Of a DNA stretch of 42,415 nucleotides, positions 35,501 to 42,037 are shown piece by piece. How positions within the stretch are numbered: position 1 is the stretch's first letter; each line of letters begins with the position of its first letter. Position numbers and translations under genes: made by a program. Location of the stretch: assembly GCA_013361525.1 (NCBI GenBank), contig JABFXY010000165.1, forward strand, positions 1-42,415, written 5' to 3'. The notes beneath the pieces are model-generated. The model worked only from the letters and a program-made list of their open reading frames with translations, had not been told where the DNA came from and searched no databases. The stretch is from Polyangiaceae bacterium (GTDB lineage Bacteria; Myxococcota_A; Polyangia; Polyangiales; Polyangiaceae).

Positions 35501-37884
35501 TAAATCGGAACGAGCGCGCGGGCCGCGCGAGCATTGCCCGCGTCCGCCGCGAGGACACGCTCGTAGGAGCGCGTCGAGCGCTCCGGCGTGTTGAGCTTCG
35601 TCTCGTAGACGGCGGCCGCGCGGAAGCTGAGCTCGATCTTGTGCTCCGGATCCGTCGCGCGATCGGCCGACGACGAGAGGAAGTCCGCGAGGCTGTCCCA
35701 GTCGTTCTGTGCCGCGTACAGCTCTTCGAGCGAATCGAAGTCGCCGGTCGCGACGTACGACTCACGAAGGACGCGCAACGCCTTGGCCTGGCCGGGCGAG
35801 AGCTCGAGCACGCGACGCCAGGTGCGCGTCGTCGATGCCGTGTCCTTCAACCGGTCGGAATACACCGCGCCGAGCTTCTGCAAGATCGCGAGCTTCGTCG
35901 CCGGATCCTGCGTGACCTCGGTTCGGCGCTCGAGCACCTCGGCGAGCGTCGCGTAGTCCTTCTCGCGCTCCGCCTGCTTCTCGAGGGCGTCGTAAACGCT
36001 GCCCGCCGTCGGATCGAGATCGAGGATCTGCTTCTGGATCGCGATCGAATCGGCGCCGCGATCGAGACGCTCCGCAGCGAGCTTCGCCATTTCCGAGAGG
36101 ACGGCGATCTTGTCCGCGCCCTCGGCGTCTTTGGCCTCGAGCTCGTACAACGCAAACAGCTGCGACCACGCGCGGCGCTTCGTGTAGAGCTCGCGGAGCT
36201 TCGTCCGCGCCTCTTCGTCGTGCGGAAGCGCCTCGAGCAGGCCCTCGTACGCCGTGATGGCGTTCTGCACGTTCGAGAACTGATCCGCCCAGCGTCGTGC
36301 GACCGAGCGGTAGAGCTCACCGCGCTCCGAAGGATCCTTCGCGAGCTCCGCGAGACGCTGCTGGCACGTCAGCAAATCGCGGAAGCGCCCGAGGCTCTCG
36401 TAGATGCGGACGAGCTCGCGGAGCGCTTCTTCGTTGCCGTCGTCGATCTGGACGAGCTGCTGCAACACCTGCACGAGCTGCTGCTCGTTCTTGGCGCGGT
36501 CCCTGTGGATCGCAGCGATCTCTTGGAGGATCGCCGTCTTTCCGGCCTTGTCCTCGGGGTCGAGGCGATCGAGCTCTTGGCGGAGCAGATCGACGAGAGC
36601 CGGGAAGTTCCCTGCTTGGCCGTAGAGACGCTTCAGCGCCTCACGCGCGTCTTTGTCCGTCGGCTCTGCCTTGAGGATCGCCTTGTACTGCTCGATCGCC
36701 TTGAGCGCGTTGTCCTGCGACTCCGCGAGGCGGGCGATCTCCGCGCCGAGCTCTTTTTTCGCGGCGGGGTCCGTCGTCGAGCGCTGTGCCTCGGTGAGGA
36801 CCGTCGCGAGCTTCGCGGTCACCGCGGTACCGCCCTTCGCGGTGTCGACCTCGGCGTACTCACGGAAGAAGCCGAGCATGGCGCCGTTCGTCGGATCGAC
36901 GCGGCGCAGGCGATCGAAATACGGCTCGGCGGCCTCCGGCGCGTTGCGCATGCGCCAGTGGACCATCGCGATCTGCAGAAGGACGCCCTGCTCCGCCTCA
37001 CCGCGGAGGCCGGCAGAGCCCGCCTTCAGCTGATCTTCGTAGAGCGCAACGAGGTGATCCCACGCCTGCGTCTCGGTGTACGCCTCGGCGAGGTACGACA
37101 GCGCGTCGGGCTGGCCCGGCGACAAGTCGAGCACCTGCTCGTAGAGCGCGATCGCGCCGTCTTTGTCCTGCAGGGCGCGGGCGCGAATGCGCGCTGCCTT
37201 CAAACCTGCCGCGATGCGCTCTTCCTTCGAAGGGCCGCGCGCGAGGATCAACTGGAGAGACGTCGCGAGCCGCTCGGGCACGTGCGCGAGCGCGGCCTCG
37301 GCGTTGGTCACCCCGCGCCGCACCTTCGGATCCAGCGTGATGGCGCGCTCTGCGAGCTCGGCCACCTGATCGCGATCGATATCCGTGCCGCCGTAGCGGA
37401 GCGCGACATCGGACGCGCCGATGAGCAGACCTGCACGAAGCGAATCGTCCGTCGCCGAGTCCGCCTCCGCGATGTACCGATCGTAGATATCGCGCCACTT
37501 GTTGCGCTTCTCTTCGTCGGTCTCGAGGAAATTCTCCGCCTTCGAGGCGAGAGGCTCCTGCGGCATGAGCTCGATCAGCCGTTCGTAGGCGGCACGCGCC
37601 TTGGCCGAATCGAGGAGCTCTTCGTCGCAGATGCGCGCGAGCTCCGCCTGCATCGCGGGCTCTTCGCCTTGCGAAAGCGAAAGCTCCATCTCGAGGAGGC
37701 GCGCCACCGCGAGCCACTCTCGTCGTTTGTCGAAGCGCGCACGCGCCTGCTCCAACAGACGGAGCATCTCGACGCCGGGATCACCCGGACTCGTGACGAT
37801 CTCAGCCAGCTGCTCCCACGCGCTCTCACTCTCTGGTTCATCCTGGAGGCGGCCAAGAACAACGCGAATCGTATCAACGCTCAT
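26548..37884 (-). CDS. giant TPR-like helical-repeat protein (3,778 residues)
   Basis: This single uninterrupted reading frame of 11.3 kb encodes a 3,778-residue protein from the ATG at 37884 (MSVDTIRVVLGRL); an ATG nine codons earlier lacks a ribosome binding site. Almost the whole length is tandem tetratricopeptide-like helix pairs. By eye they group into larger modules of roughly 105-115 residues, about 34 in total, with the pattern 'DLxxLLxRRxExAxD ... LxxRxAxLxxExLxD ... AIxxYxxVLExDPxDxxAxxALExLYE' (spaced consensus). No signal peptide, membrane helix or catalytic domain is seen; composition is strongly acidic and Lys/Arg-balanced with very few cysteines. The last module is more canonical TPR (GDRQKALAELDIAFKIDPGS, GDEKKAIQMAERALDNDKN). 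A cytosolic scaffold or solenoid is likely. It is followed, with 4-bp overlap, by an aminotransferase and is divergent from the fatty-acid genes. Confidence 0.93.
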   Translation of the reverse strand: MSVDTIRVVLGRLQDEPESESAWEQLAEIVTSPGDPGVEMLRLLEQARARFDKRREWLAVARLLEMELSLSQGEEPAMQAELARICDEELLDSAKARAAYERLIELMPQEPLASKAENFLETDEEKRNKWRDIYDRYIAEADSATDDSLRAGLLIGASDVALRYGGTDIDRDQVAELAERAITLDPKVRRGVTNAEAALAHVPERLATSLQLILARGPSKEERIAAGLKAARIRARALQDKDGAIALYEQVLDLSPGQPDALSYLAEAYTETQAWDHLVALYEDQLKAGSAGLRGEAEQGVLLQIAMVHWRMRNAPEAAEPYFDRLRRVDPTNGAMLGFFREYAEVDTAKGGTAVTAKLATVLTEAQRSTTDPAAKKELGAEIARLAESQDNALKAIEQYKAILKAEPTDKDAREALKRLYGQAGNFPALVDLLRQELDRLDPEDKAGKTAILQEIAAIHRDRAKNEQQLVQVLQQLVQIDDGNEEALRELVRIYESLGRFRDLLTCQQRLAELAKDPSERGELYRSVARRWADQFSNVQNAITAYEGLLEALPHDEEARTKLRELYTKRRAWSQLFALYELEAKDAEGADKIAVLSEMAKLAAERLDRGADSIAIQKQILDLDPTAGSVYDALEKQAEREKDYATLAEVLERRTEVTQDPATKLAILQKLGAVYSDRLKDTASTTRTWRRVLELSPGQAKALRVLRESYVATGDFDSLEELYAAQNDWDSLADFLSSSADRATDPEHKIELSFRAAAVYETKLNTPERSTRSYERVLAADAGNARAARALVPIYEKDERWARLPALYEILLGVAEEKDERVAMLRKLANVTGGPLADRATALGYARRAYELEPDEENLLALEAASRSASSWVPFVEAVEARLSLGKSAATLASADERQLRNKLANAYARELGRLDEAVVSYKKLVEDDPSDEETLREFDALLRGAERKDDLRWLFELRVRAATDDDKARIYEEWAALEEDVFGNPKDAIKLYQKASEIDPKRPETLRSLARLLLAEADYATAAEVVERHRDISEGEARAQREVELAFLYIDHLARPLDALEAAERALALRPRDADAIGILARLVEDPSTRARAANTLQSAYLDLGDFRRQATMLRVMLETADEPEQRLELLVSLAEVEEKKLSSPGAAFDVTLSALNEFPSEMSLWDRAHDLSARAGRPTDLAEAYRAHIITTDPEEARVISREVELELCDRAASLHDEQLGDSDGALPYLKRILAMDPTNDKAFERLKQILTGAERWGELEELFDQAAQGAEEPAQKIALLNEVAMIAEEVIGMPPKAIAYHERILEIDPLYVSSLDALEKLYEDEERYGDLAALLERRLETAIEEEAVDIRLYLGRLYLEQLLVPDRALSHIEEILRTRHDDADARELAERMLEIGSLKLRTACLLEGVYEARDEIRSLVRMLEIRLESLPASVEAGAEEGAPSNEERKTLLRRIGELKDERLHDDAGAFEALAQLVPLVPDDEGVRERFIEIGKRLAKQDRVAAVLSTAAENAESKAVRAEIMMLVASLLETSLGDSTRAEEVYRKVLAIDPDEVSIVVPAARALSRLQAENGKHGALAETLEIEVKLEESVEARKALYERLGDLYEQMLNDRAKATEAWRARLADDASDELALAALERLYEADNKNRELVDILRKREEVTSDSNERRRAMVKAAEILAGPLDDVTEATQAWRAVLESFGADRAAHAALAKLYEKADRHQDLAEIIDADLALADDEADRIKLHRRLGDVRRLHLGDLDGALEAYRQALAIEPSDNATRSALEQMLDLPDARRNVAEVLHPLYEADGDAEKLLRVLDIEAEVADSSAERIERLEKALATAEGPLGDPARAYGYARRAFKESAADERIGRQRETLERLTASTGRWEETSQLYQEVAPDIIDGDVQLEVFLRVGDLARERLEKPELAIEYYQKALEARPDERRAMIALEQLFEAQGDSKSLLDILRKREEVASDDDERKRLIFRQAELLRDKIEDPTQAIERLEAALEISVDSRATSQLEELYTKQERFQDLVDMYQRMLDQPQAVGTAALRVKIAKIARQKLGDSSRAFDELEEALAHDPSNGDAIAELEAVLASDDEDGGEDRARAGEMLEPVYLKQGAWKKVQRTLEARLEVAQDPTQRIDLLKRLATLQEEQLENFGAAMDATARLLHEDIGDRGVWSELERLARASTSEKKLAEIYANELSKVDSDDDTTAELSKRTGQLFASIGDIDKALEFLRRAHAFEPESEELFSAIEKLLVQSKRHAERVDLMRAMLDYREGDGKLQLLHAIADLEERELDRNDDAIETYRAALDVEQNDVRSLDRLTELFKKLERHRDLGDHYQRRIDGGASEEQRAPYRLALARLYLAKLDDKSAAIDELETIVTSVKGDREAIAELEALTSDEEHKARVVGILQPIYAQLDDWTKQVELTEQQLGLATDKHQRAEILRERAQLYETKGGDKESAFRSMQQAFDADPEDTQVREDLERLARDLKSFAPFAKSLEHALTHVDDEVSRRELLSVLGRAYNADLDDPRSALVTYERLAEISVGEVEPLDQVDELAVLLGDWEKVTVVVEKKAEDAPDIEAANLLRRLGQIQAEMLDDRDAAIKAYERALELEPELALTIDRLIPLYEEANASERLVELYARRVELASANEADLRYELSMKAADRQETALKNPREAIVSYTAALEARAGDSNALKSLERLFRSEEMYEDLLENLREQAGRAETVNDRAALRVAIGDLYKDKLQQPVDALEQYRLVLDEAPGNEDALKALRAIAESNDDLRLEATDVLLPVLRTAARHEDRVAALELRIKALSEPDARAASLKEIAQVLDLELQKPEDAESALLRALEETPEDEALHAEIERLAEKAATPEEGFKRYADALEARATNALDASVGRALFVRLGQTAETRLKDDARAAKAFARALDQATGDESEPKILADLDRIHERSGNHRELADILERRISFGNDDEQAELYYRLGRLQIHEFQEPPAGLGSLRSALTHKPSHAGAREELEKLTANASLFEEVSETLESVYRQAADHRALAGLFEKRIGHAESPSDRLRLRLDLARVLEDQAGDPKAALDSLLVALDDDPSDSDVLAEVERVAAMVNGWDSAASALEKAIVAHGSAEKSDLPHETAADLWNRAASWRKDKLADLAGAERDYEEALKHDSQNEVILRAIEQIQRAPGRQKDLVATLRRLAALDGMAGAVELRKEAKAIAQDQLDDRELAEAVLREMIAADEADAWALAELTEVRRKAGDAQETFKLLVRRTELPGSVESMRDLRHDAAAVARTELKDPSQAVDLYEQIFEEEPTDEKASTALRELYAETGKKKELLKLLGRLVDVADDPGRRAALRLESARVSDELEATTDAIDQLNAILDDDPAHREAALFLSRLFEKSGRDDDLAELLEKQIGIARDRGDLDGELSYRLRLGEVQEGRLGDLEKAAATFAAILERDTNHKGALVALARIQEKRGDKREASKHLERLLELESGDEAIATAKRLAAMFEALGDDEGVERALEKGLAIQEREEEIRGRLRSLYEKRKSYDKLADLLIGDARHATETPDKVRLLRSAADIFRTKLSNSGRAAELLQEASELTPQDRDLLLILCDAYSESGKGKQAADVLQKIVESYGGRRSKEVATIHHRLARAYLADGDRQKALAELDIAFKIDPGSIAVLRDLGTLSLELADQDAEQAAAYVDRAGKAFKALLMQRLDDGAAISKAEVFYYLGEVSHRQGDEKKAIQMAERALDNDKNLAKAKDLIAKLKK

Positions 37885-38022
37885 CGTCACCCCGGTCTGG
37901 GCAGGCTCCATGAAGACTCGAGAGATCGCGCTCGAGGCGCGTGGAAAAAGGTGGACGCACAGGTCGCGCGTGAGAGGTGTGCAGTGAAGACGCGGGAAGC
38001 AGGCGCTGAGGAATGTACGCCC

Positions 38023-38050
38023 CTACGGGACGGCGTTTCAAGGCCCGTAG
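38023..38050 (+). other. small hairpin in leader of the fatty-acid operon
   Basis: CTACGGG (38023-38029) and CCCGTAG (38044-38050) are perfect 7-bp inverted arms around a 14-base loop, about 35 bp before the dehydrogenase start. It may be an operator or leader hairpin; no role can be shown. The surrounding 200 bp hold the promoters for both divergent transcription units. Confidence 0.3.
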
Positions 38051-38085
38051 CCTGGCGGCGCGAGCCTTGGTAAAGGCGGGAAACT

Positions 38086-38970
38086 ATGTCTTCGGAGACG
38101 ATTCAGCGCATCGCCGTCATCGGCGCGGGACAGATGGGTCGGGGCATCGCTCAAGTTGCAGCGACCACAGGCCTCGAAGTGCTCCTTTCGGACGCATCCC
38201 TCGAGCTTGCTACCAAAGGTCGCGACTCGATCGCGAGCGTTCTCGGACGCCTTGTCGAAAAAGGAAAGCTCACGGAGGAGGCACGCGCCCAAACGATGGA
38301 GCGTATTCGGCCAGTCGCGAGCGGCGCAGACCTCGGCGAGTGCGACCTCGCCGTCGAAGCCGCCACCGAGCGGTTCGACACCAAGATCGCCATCTTCAAG
38401 GCAACCGACGCTTCCCTAAAAAAGGGCGCCATCCTCGCCTCGAACACCTCGAGCATCTCCATCACCAAGCTCGCCGCCGCGACCTCTCGGCCCGAGCGGG
38501 TGATCGGCATGCACTTCATGAATCCAGTGCCGTTGATGAAGCTCGTCGAAATCGTCAAGGGCATTCAAACGTCCGCCGCCACCTACGAGGCCACGCGCAA
38601 CCTCGCCATCAAGATGGGCAAGACCGTCGTCACATCGAACGACGCGCCCGGCTTCATGGTCAACCGCATCCTCATTCCCATGCTCTGCGAGGCGTGCTTC
38701 GCCGTTCAAGAAGGTGTCGGCACGGCGGAGGACATCGACACCGGCGCCAAGCTCGGCCTCAACCACCCCATGGGTCCGCTCGAGCTCGCCGACCTCATCG
38801 GCCTCGACACCGTGCTTGCCATCGCAAACGTCCTCTACGACGAGATCGGCGACTCCAAGTACCGCGCGCCCGTCCTCTTGAAGAACCTCGTCGCTGCCGG
38901 CTGGCTGGGGAAGAAGAGCGGCCGCGGCTTCTACAAGTACGACGACAAGGGCCAGAAGGTGGTCTCGTGA
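38086..38970 (+). CDS. 3-hydroxyacyl-CoA (3-hydroxybutyryl-CoA) dehydrogenase
   Basis: This 294-residue enzyme oxidises (S)-3-hydroxyacyl-CoA to 3-oxoacyl-CoA with NAD+, or runs in reverse. The single-domain length matches HbdA/PaaH-type 3-hydroxybutyryl-CoA dehydrogenases rather than FadB/FadJ fusions. Residues 9-30 form the Rossmann NAD motif (VIGAGQMGRGIA). NTSSIS at 120-125, His143 in GMHFMNPVPLMKLVE with Glu155 as its partner, and NDAPGFMVNR complete the active site. The C-terminus has the helical domain with LNHPMGPLELADLIGLD. Its stop overlaps the enoyl-CoA hydratase start by 4 bp, so the two act together as consecutive beta-oxidation (or butyrate/PHB-type) steps. No acyl-CoA dehydrogenase or thiolase is in the window. 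Confidence 0.95.
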   Translation: MSSETIQRIAVIGAGQMGRGIAQVAATTGLEVLLSDASLELATKGRDSIASVLGRLVEKGKLTEEARAQTMERIRPVASGADLGECDLAVEAATERFDTKIAIFKATDASLKKGAILASNTSSISITKLAAATSRPERVIGMHFMNPVPLMKLVEIVKGIQTSAATYEATRNLAIKMGKTVVTSNDAPGFMVNRILIPMLCEACFAVQEGVGTAEDIDTGAKLGLNHPMGPLELADLIGLDTVLAIANVLYDEIGDSKYRAPVLLKNLVAAGWLGKKSGRGFYKYDDKGQKVVS

Positions 38971-39743
38971 GCGTCGTCCGCACCGAGATCGACGGCTCGA
39001 TCGCCACGGTCACCATCGCGCGCCCCGAGAAGCTCAACGCGCTCGACCCCACCGTCCTCGGCGAGCTCTACGCTGCTTTCGAAAAGCTCGCGTCGAGCGA
39101 CACGCCGCCGCGCGCCGTCGTGTTTACCGGTGAGGGCAAGGCCTTCGTCGCCGGCGCCGACATCGCCGCGATGAAAGAGCTCTCGCCCGTCGCCGCCAAA
39201 GGCTTCGCCGATGCCGGCCACCGCCTCGGCACCCTACTCGAGTCCTTGCCGTTCCCGATCATCGCGGCCGTCAATGGCTTCGCCCTCGGCGGCGGTTGCG
39301 AGCTCGCCCTCGCCTGCGACTTCATCTACGCGAGTGAGAAAGCCAAGTTCGGCCAGCCCGAGGTCAAGCTCGGCGTCATCCCCGGCTTCGGCGGCACCCA
39401 GCGTCTCGCGCGCCGAGTCGGCCTCGGCCGCGCCCGCGAGCTCGTCTACACCGGCGACATGCTCACCGCCGAAGAGGCCCTTCGTATCGGCCTCGTCAAC
39501 GCGGTGTTCCCCGCCGACCAACTCATCGCCAAGGCCGTCGAGGCCGCGAAGAAGATCGCCGCCGTCGGCCCTCTCGCCGTCTCCGCGGCGAAGCGCGTCC
39601 TCCTCCGCGGCGCCGACGAAAGCCTTCCCACCGCCAACGAGCTCGAGGCGACCGCGTTCGCCGCGCTCTTCGGCAGCGACGACCAGCGCGAAGGCATGAA
39701 GGCCTTCGTCGAAAAGCGAAACGCGACCTTCACCGGTCGCTGA
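38967..39743 (+). CDS. enoyl-CoA hydratase/isomerase
   Basis: This 258-residue crotonase-family enzyme (GTG start overlapping the previous stop as GTGA) hydrates trans-2-enoyl-CoA to 3-hydroxyacyl-CoA. It has ARPEKLNALD at 18-27, the oxyanion-hole segment AFVAGADIAAMKEL (59-72), AAVNGFALGGGCELALACD (100-118) and FGQPEVKLGVIPGFGGTQRL (128-147). Both catalytic glutamates, Glu112 and Glu132, are present, which marks a hydratase rather than a pure isomerase. A frame that runs back to 38013 is an antisense-like shadow over the dehydrogenase gene. A hairpin 16 bases after the stop probably ends the transcript. Confidence 0.95.
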   Translation: MSVVRTEIDGSIATVTIARPEKLNALDPTVLGELYAAFEKLASSDTPPRAVVFTGEGKAFVAGADIAAMKELSPVAAKGFADAGHRLGTLLESLPFPIIAAVNGFALGGGCELALACDFIYASEKAKFGQPEVKLGVIPGFGGTQRLARRVGLGRARELVYTGDMLTAEEALRIGLVNAVFPADQLIAKAVEAAKKIAAVGPLAVSAAKRVLLRGADESLPTANELEATAFAALFGSDDQREGMKAFVEKRNATFTGR

Positions 39744-39759
39744 CACGACGTAGCTACGG

Positions 39760-39787
39760 CGGGCGCCGGCTGGGAGGCTGGCGCCCG
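39760..39787 (+). terminator. hairpin terminator candidate after enoyl-CoA hydratase
   Basis: CGGGCGCC (39760-39767) and GGCGCCCG (39780-39787) are perfect 8-bp arms around a 12-base loop, starting 16 bases after the stop codon. Only a short TCT follows rather than a T-run, so termination would be weak or factor-assisted. Confidence 0.5.
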
Positions 39788-39933
39788 TCTCGTCGTGGTC
39801 CGTGGGTGGGGGGATGACGGCGACGCTGCGGGGTCGCATTCGATCCCGTCAGGTCATCGCATCGTGGTCGTCCGTGCGGCGGGGTTCGGAGCCCCGACGG
39901 TGCGGACGTCCACGTGGACGAAACGGGTGCGCA

Positions 39934-40416
39934 ATGGGCTTCGATATTTCTCTGGAGCAGCCGACAGGTCGACACGAGACCAATCACCTGCGCGCGAACG
40001 CATTCTCGTCCGCGTATCCCGAGTTCGTTGCATTCGAGATCTCGCGGGACGCCTACTGGTCATTGGCCGAAGAGCTCGCCCCAGACATCGGGATGACGGC
40101 CGCCGAGTACGTCGCGCGCGGCATCGGGCTCGAGCTGAACCTGGAGCACGACGAATTCTGGATTCAACTCCAGTTTTGGGAGCGGTCGGTCACCTTCACC
40201 TTGCCGAACTTTCCTCGGTTGGGCACGGGTGCCTCAGTCGACGCGGTGCGACCATACATCGAGCACTTTCTGCGCGACGGATGGGCATTGCTTCATCCAA
40301 CCACGGGGGATCCGATTGAGTCCGTCGATTGGGTAATCGCGATACGGGAGGGTTATGCGCACCGTCAGGGTCGGGTCCAACATGTCGCCGATGCAACTGG
40401 AGGCCGCATTTCCTAA
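39934..40416 (+). CDS. hypothetical protein, accessory tail
   Basis: This unrecognised 160-residue protein starts at ATG 39934 (MGFDISLEQP). The frame is open further upstream to 39802, but there the translation is Arg-rich and not protein-like. The sequence is mixed alpha/beta with acidic and aromatic residues (FVAFEISRDAYWSLAEELAPD, WIQLQFWERSVTFTLPNFP, VRPYIEHFLRDGWALLHP). It has no signal peptide or membrane helix and looks soluble. The short length, aromatic/acidic composition and surroundings of other small orphans are reminiscent of immunity or Imm-type proteins, but no family could be named. Base composition is a little less GC-extreme than in the operons to the left. Confidence 0.7.
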   Translation: MGFDISLEQPTGRHETNHLRANAFSSAYPEFVAFEISRDAYWSLAEELAPDIGMTAAEYVARGIGLELNLEHDEFWIQLQFWERSVTFTLPNFPRLGTGASVDAVRPYIEHFLRDGWALLHPTTGDPIESVDWVIAIREGYAHRQGRVQHVADATGGRIS

Positions 40417-40746
40417 ACGCATCTCCTGGGCGCGCGAAGTCGGGGGCGGGCGGGCGGACCGACGTGGAGGTGCTCGGATTGAGTCCCCCGGGTTCGGTCC
40501 GCTTGGGGGTGGCGGCATGCGGCGAGCAGTTGGGACGCCGAGGCGCCTACGTCGGTCGACTCTTGAACCGACCCCATCAACTGCAATCCGGACCTTGTTG
40601 TGCCAGCGGGCTGGAAGTACCACTTGACGGTTACGGAGCAGTACCTTCTCGAACAAAGCGTCCTGTCTCGGTCGGTGCAATAAGCAGCCCACCCCGCCGG
40701 TTCACCACCTCTGGCTCTCGCCACCCAGCACGCGTAAGTTAGCGAC
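40417..40746. other. 330-base stretch without intact gene
   Basis: No complete gene was recognised. Open frames on both strands give Arg/Pro/Gly-rich shadow-like translations. One stretch, 40567-40683, reads like the end of a real protein (TDPINCNPDLVVPAGWKYHL followed by TVTEQYLLEQSVLSRSVQ and a TAA) but lacks a start codon and is preceded immediately by a TGA in frame. It may be the remnant of a decayed or frameshifted gene. Confidence 0.4.
40567..40683 (+). pseudogene. possible 3' remnant of a decayed small gene
   Basis: A 38-residue in-frame segment ends at TAA 40681-40683 and is preceded by TGA at 40564-40566. Its composition (mixed hydrophobic and polar, few Arg/Pro, includes GWKYHLTVTEQYLLEQ) looks like true protein, unlike other frames here. 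There is no start codon or ribosome binding site. It could be a gene fragment left after recombination, or chance. Confidence 0.25.
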
Positions 40747-41190
40747 GTGAATTCCTCCCAGCTCGTCGAGGCCGCAGTCGACACATTCTACCGCGCCACC
40801 AATGACGCGGACCAAACGTCGGTCCTTTGCGCCCTCGAGCAACTCGGTGCATCGCCCAAAGAGGCCTGGCACCTCTTTCAATTCATCCCTATGGCGTTCG
40901 CTCATACAGCGTTTGAGCCGCTCGGCGTCCGCTTCCAAGACCGCTATATTCGACTGCTGCCGTCCGACGCGCGGGAAACGCGCCGACTTGCCGACGAGCC
41001 GTACTATCGCTCAGCGCTTGCTGAGGCGTACAAGCGGAGAGCAAGTGCGAGCAACCCACTCGAGGCGCTGATGCCGGTCTATCTGTGGAGCGCGGAGTTC
41101 GCCGCAATTCAGGAGCTTGTCCACAAACCAGAGGGCCTTCGAAACGTGTGCCTCACCGAACCGATACTCCTTGAGTACGAGCCTTCCTAG
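40747..41190 (+). CDS. hypothetical protein, accessory tail
   Basis: This unrecognised 147-residue soluble protein has a GTG start. It is mostly helical by composition: SSQLVEAAVDTFYRATNDAD, SVLCALEQLG, KEAWHLFQFIPMAFAHTAF, then a charged middle and EALMPVYLWSAEFAAIQEL. There is no signal peptide or membrane segment. The stop TAG shares its last base with the GTG start of the following membrane-protein gene, so the two are probably translated together. No function is proposed. Pairs of a small soluble helical protein and a four-helix membrane protein may occur as orphan cassettes, but nothing here proves an interaction. Confidence 0.72.
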   Translation: MNSSQLVEAAVDTFYRATNDADQTSVLCALEQLGASPKEAWHLFQFIPMAFAHTAFEPLGVRFQDRYIRLLPSDARETRRLADEPYYRSALAEAYKRRASASNPLEALMPVYLWSAEFAAIQELVHKPEGLRNVCLTEPILLEYEPS

Positions 41191-41630
41191 TGACAGCGAG
41201 CTCCGACGTGGCTCAAACAACGCCGCTGCGCAAACCAATCCGAGTTTGGCTGCTTCAAGGGGTCTGCTGTCTGCAGCTCGTTAGAACCATCATCAGCGTG
41301 GGCCTCGATCTTCGCTCGACCGGTCTCCAGGACCTGGTCGACGTCATCTGGTTCGGAGAGTCGCTTCTGGCGATCCTCCTTCTCCTCGCGCTGATAGCCA
41401 GCCTGCAGCGGCTGGGGCCGAATCCGCCGGTATTGGCCCCGGTTCTAGGTGCGGCTTGGTGGGCTCATGGCGTCTACCGCATGTTTCACGATCGGCTCCA
41501 GTCACCCGAGCCCTTCACGGTGGACGCGGTATTTACTGGCGCAATTCTCGCTCAGCTTCTCATGCTCTGGCTCGCTGTCTCCTTGATTCTCCACCGCAAG
41601 ACGCGAAGCTTCTTGAACGCCTCGACGTAG
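41190..41630 (+). CDS. small integral membrane protein, unknown
   Basis: This 146-residue protein has four clear hydrophobic segments (about 19-39, 51-72, 78-99 and 110-133), so it is an inner-membrane protein with both ends probably cytoplasmic. The N-terminal 17 residues are hydrophilic and the C-terminus is basic (HRKTRSFLNAST), fitting the positive-inside rule. No family is recognised. It starts with GTG one base inside the preceding stop codon. The same reading frame continues open beyond its stop TAG at 41628-41630 towards the next small gene, which is unusual and discussed as a finding. Confidence 0.75.
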   Translation: MTASSDVAQTTPLRKPIRVWLLQGVCCLQLVRTIISVGLDLRSTGLQDLVDVIWFGESLLAILLLLALIASLQRLGPNPPVLAPVLGAAWWAHGVYRMFHDRLQSPEPFTVDAVFTGAILAQLLMLWLAVSLILHRKTRSFLNAST

Positions 41631-41690
41631 CGATACCACGTTGGCGGCGAGCTGTGCTTCGACGCCGACTTTGCGGCACCACAAGAAACT

Positions 41691-42026
41691 TTGAAACCCC
41701 TACTCGCTAAACTGGACCGTGCGCTCGAGAGCGCAGGGTGGTCCGTGGTCGAGCGGACCTCCGAGCTCGATTGGTGGGCGGACGACCAATGGCGATTGGC
41801 ATCCGTTTGGTCGCCCGTTGGCCTCACGGTCTTCCTCACGTTTCTCGTTGATCCTCAATACGATGGCCCGCGCGCACCGGGTCAAGCTGTCTGGGCTGTA
41901 TCCATATCGCGTAGCCCGCCCCGGAACCGGGCTGGAGCTGAGCTCGCTCGCCTCACCATCCTGCGAGAACAGGCGTTGCCAGCGGTCGTCGAGGAAGCGA
42001 ATGAGCTCCGAAACGATCCAATCTGA
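41691..42026 (+). CDS. hypothetical protein with uncertain start
   Basis: This unrecognised protein is 111 residues if started at TTG 41691. It is soluble, with a helical N-terminus (KPLLAKLDRALESAGWSVVE), a Trp-rich middle (LDWWADDQW, LASVWSPVG), a hydrophobic strand (LTVFLTFLVDP) and a helical, acidic C-terminus. The 60 bases upstream are also open and read like real protein (GELCFDADFAAPQET), with no ATG or GTG before the in-frame stop at 41628-41630. Either translation begins at TTG, or the gene has lost its true 5' end or been split from the membrane-protein frame by a stop. No function is proposed. Confidence 0.55.
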   Translation: MKPLLAKLDRALESAGWSVVERTSELDWWADDQWRLASVWSPVGLTVFLTFLVDPQYDGPRAPGQAVWAVSISRSPPRNRAGAELARLTILREQALPAVVEEANELRNDPI

Positions 42027-42037
42027 CCACCTCCCCG

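Noticed and set aside
35641..38073. 810-residue plus-strand open frame inside and beyond the start of the giant repeat gene
   Set aside because: Antisense shadow of the repeat gene; it overruns the divergent promoter region, and the peptide resembles no protein family.
40329..40742. 137-residue plus-strand frame overlapping the end of the first orphan gene
   Set aside because: Overlaps a better gene for 90 bases, high Gly/Arg/Pro, and no start signal; treated as gene-free sequence.
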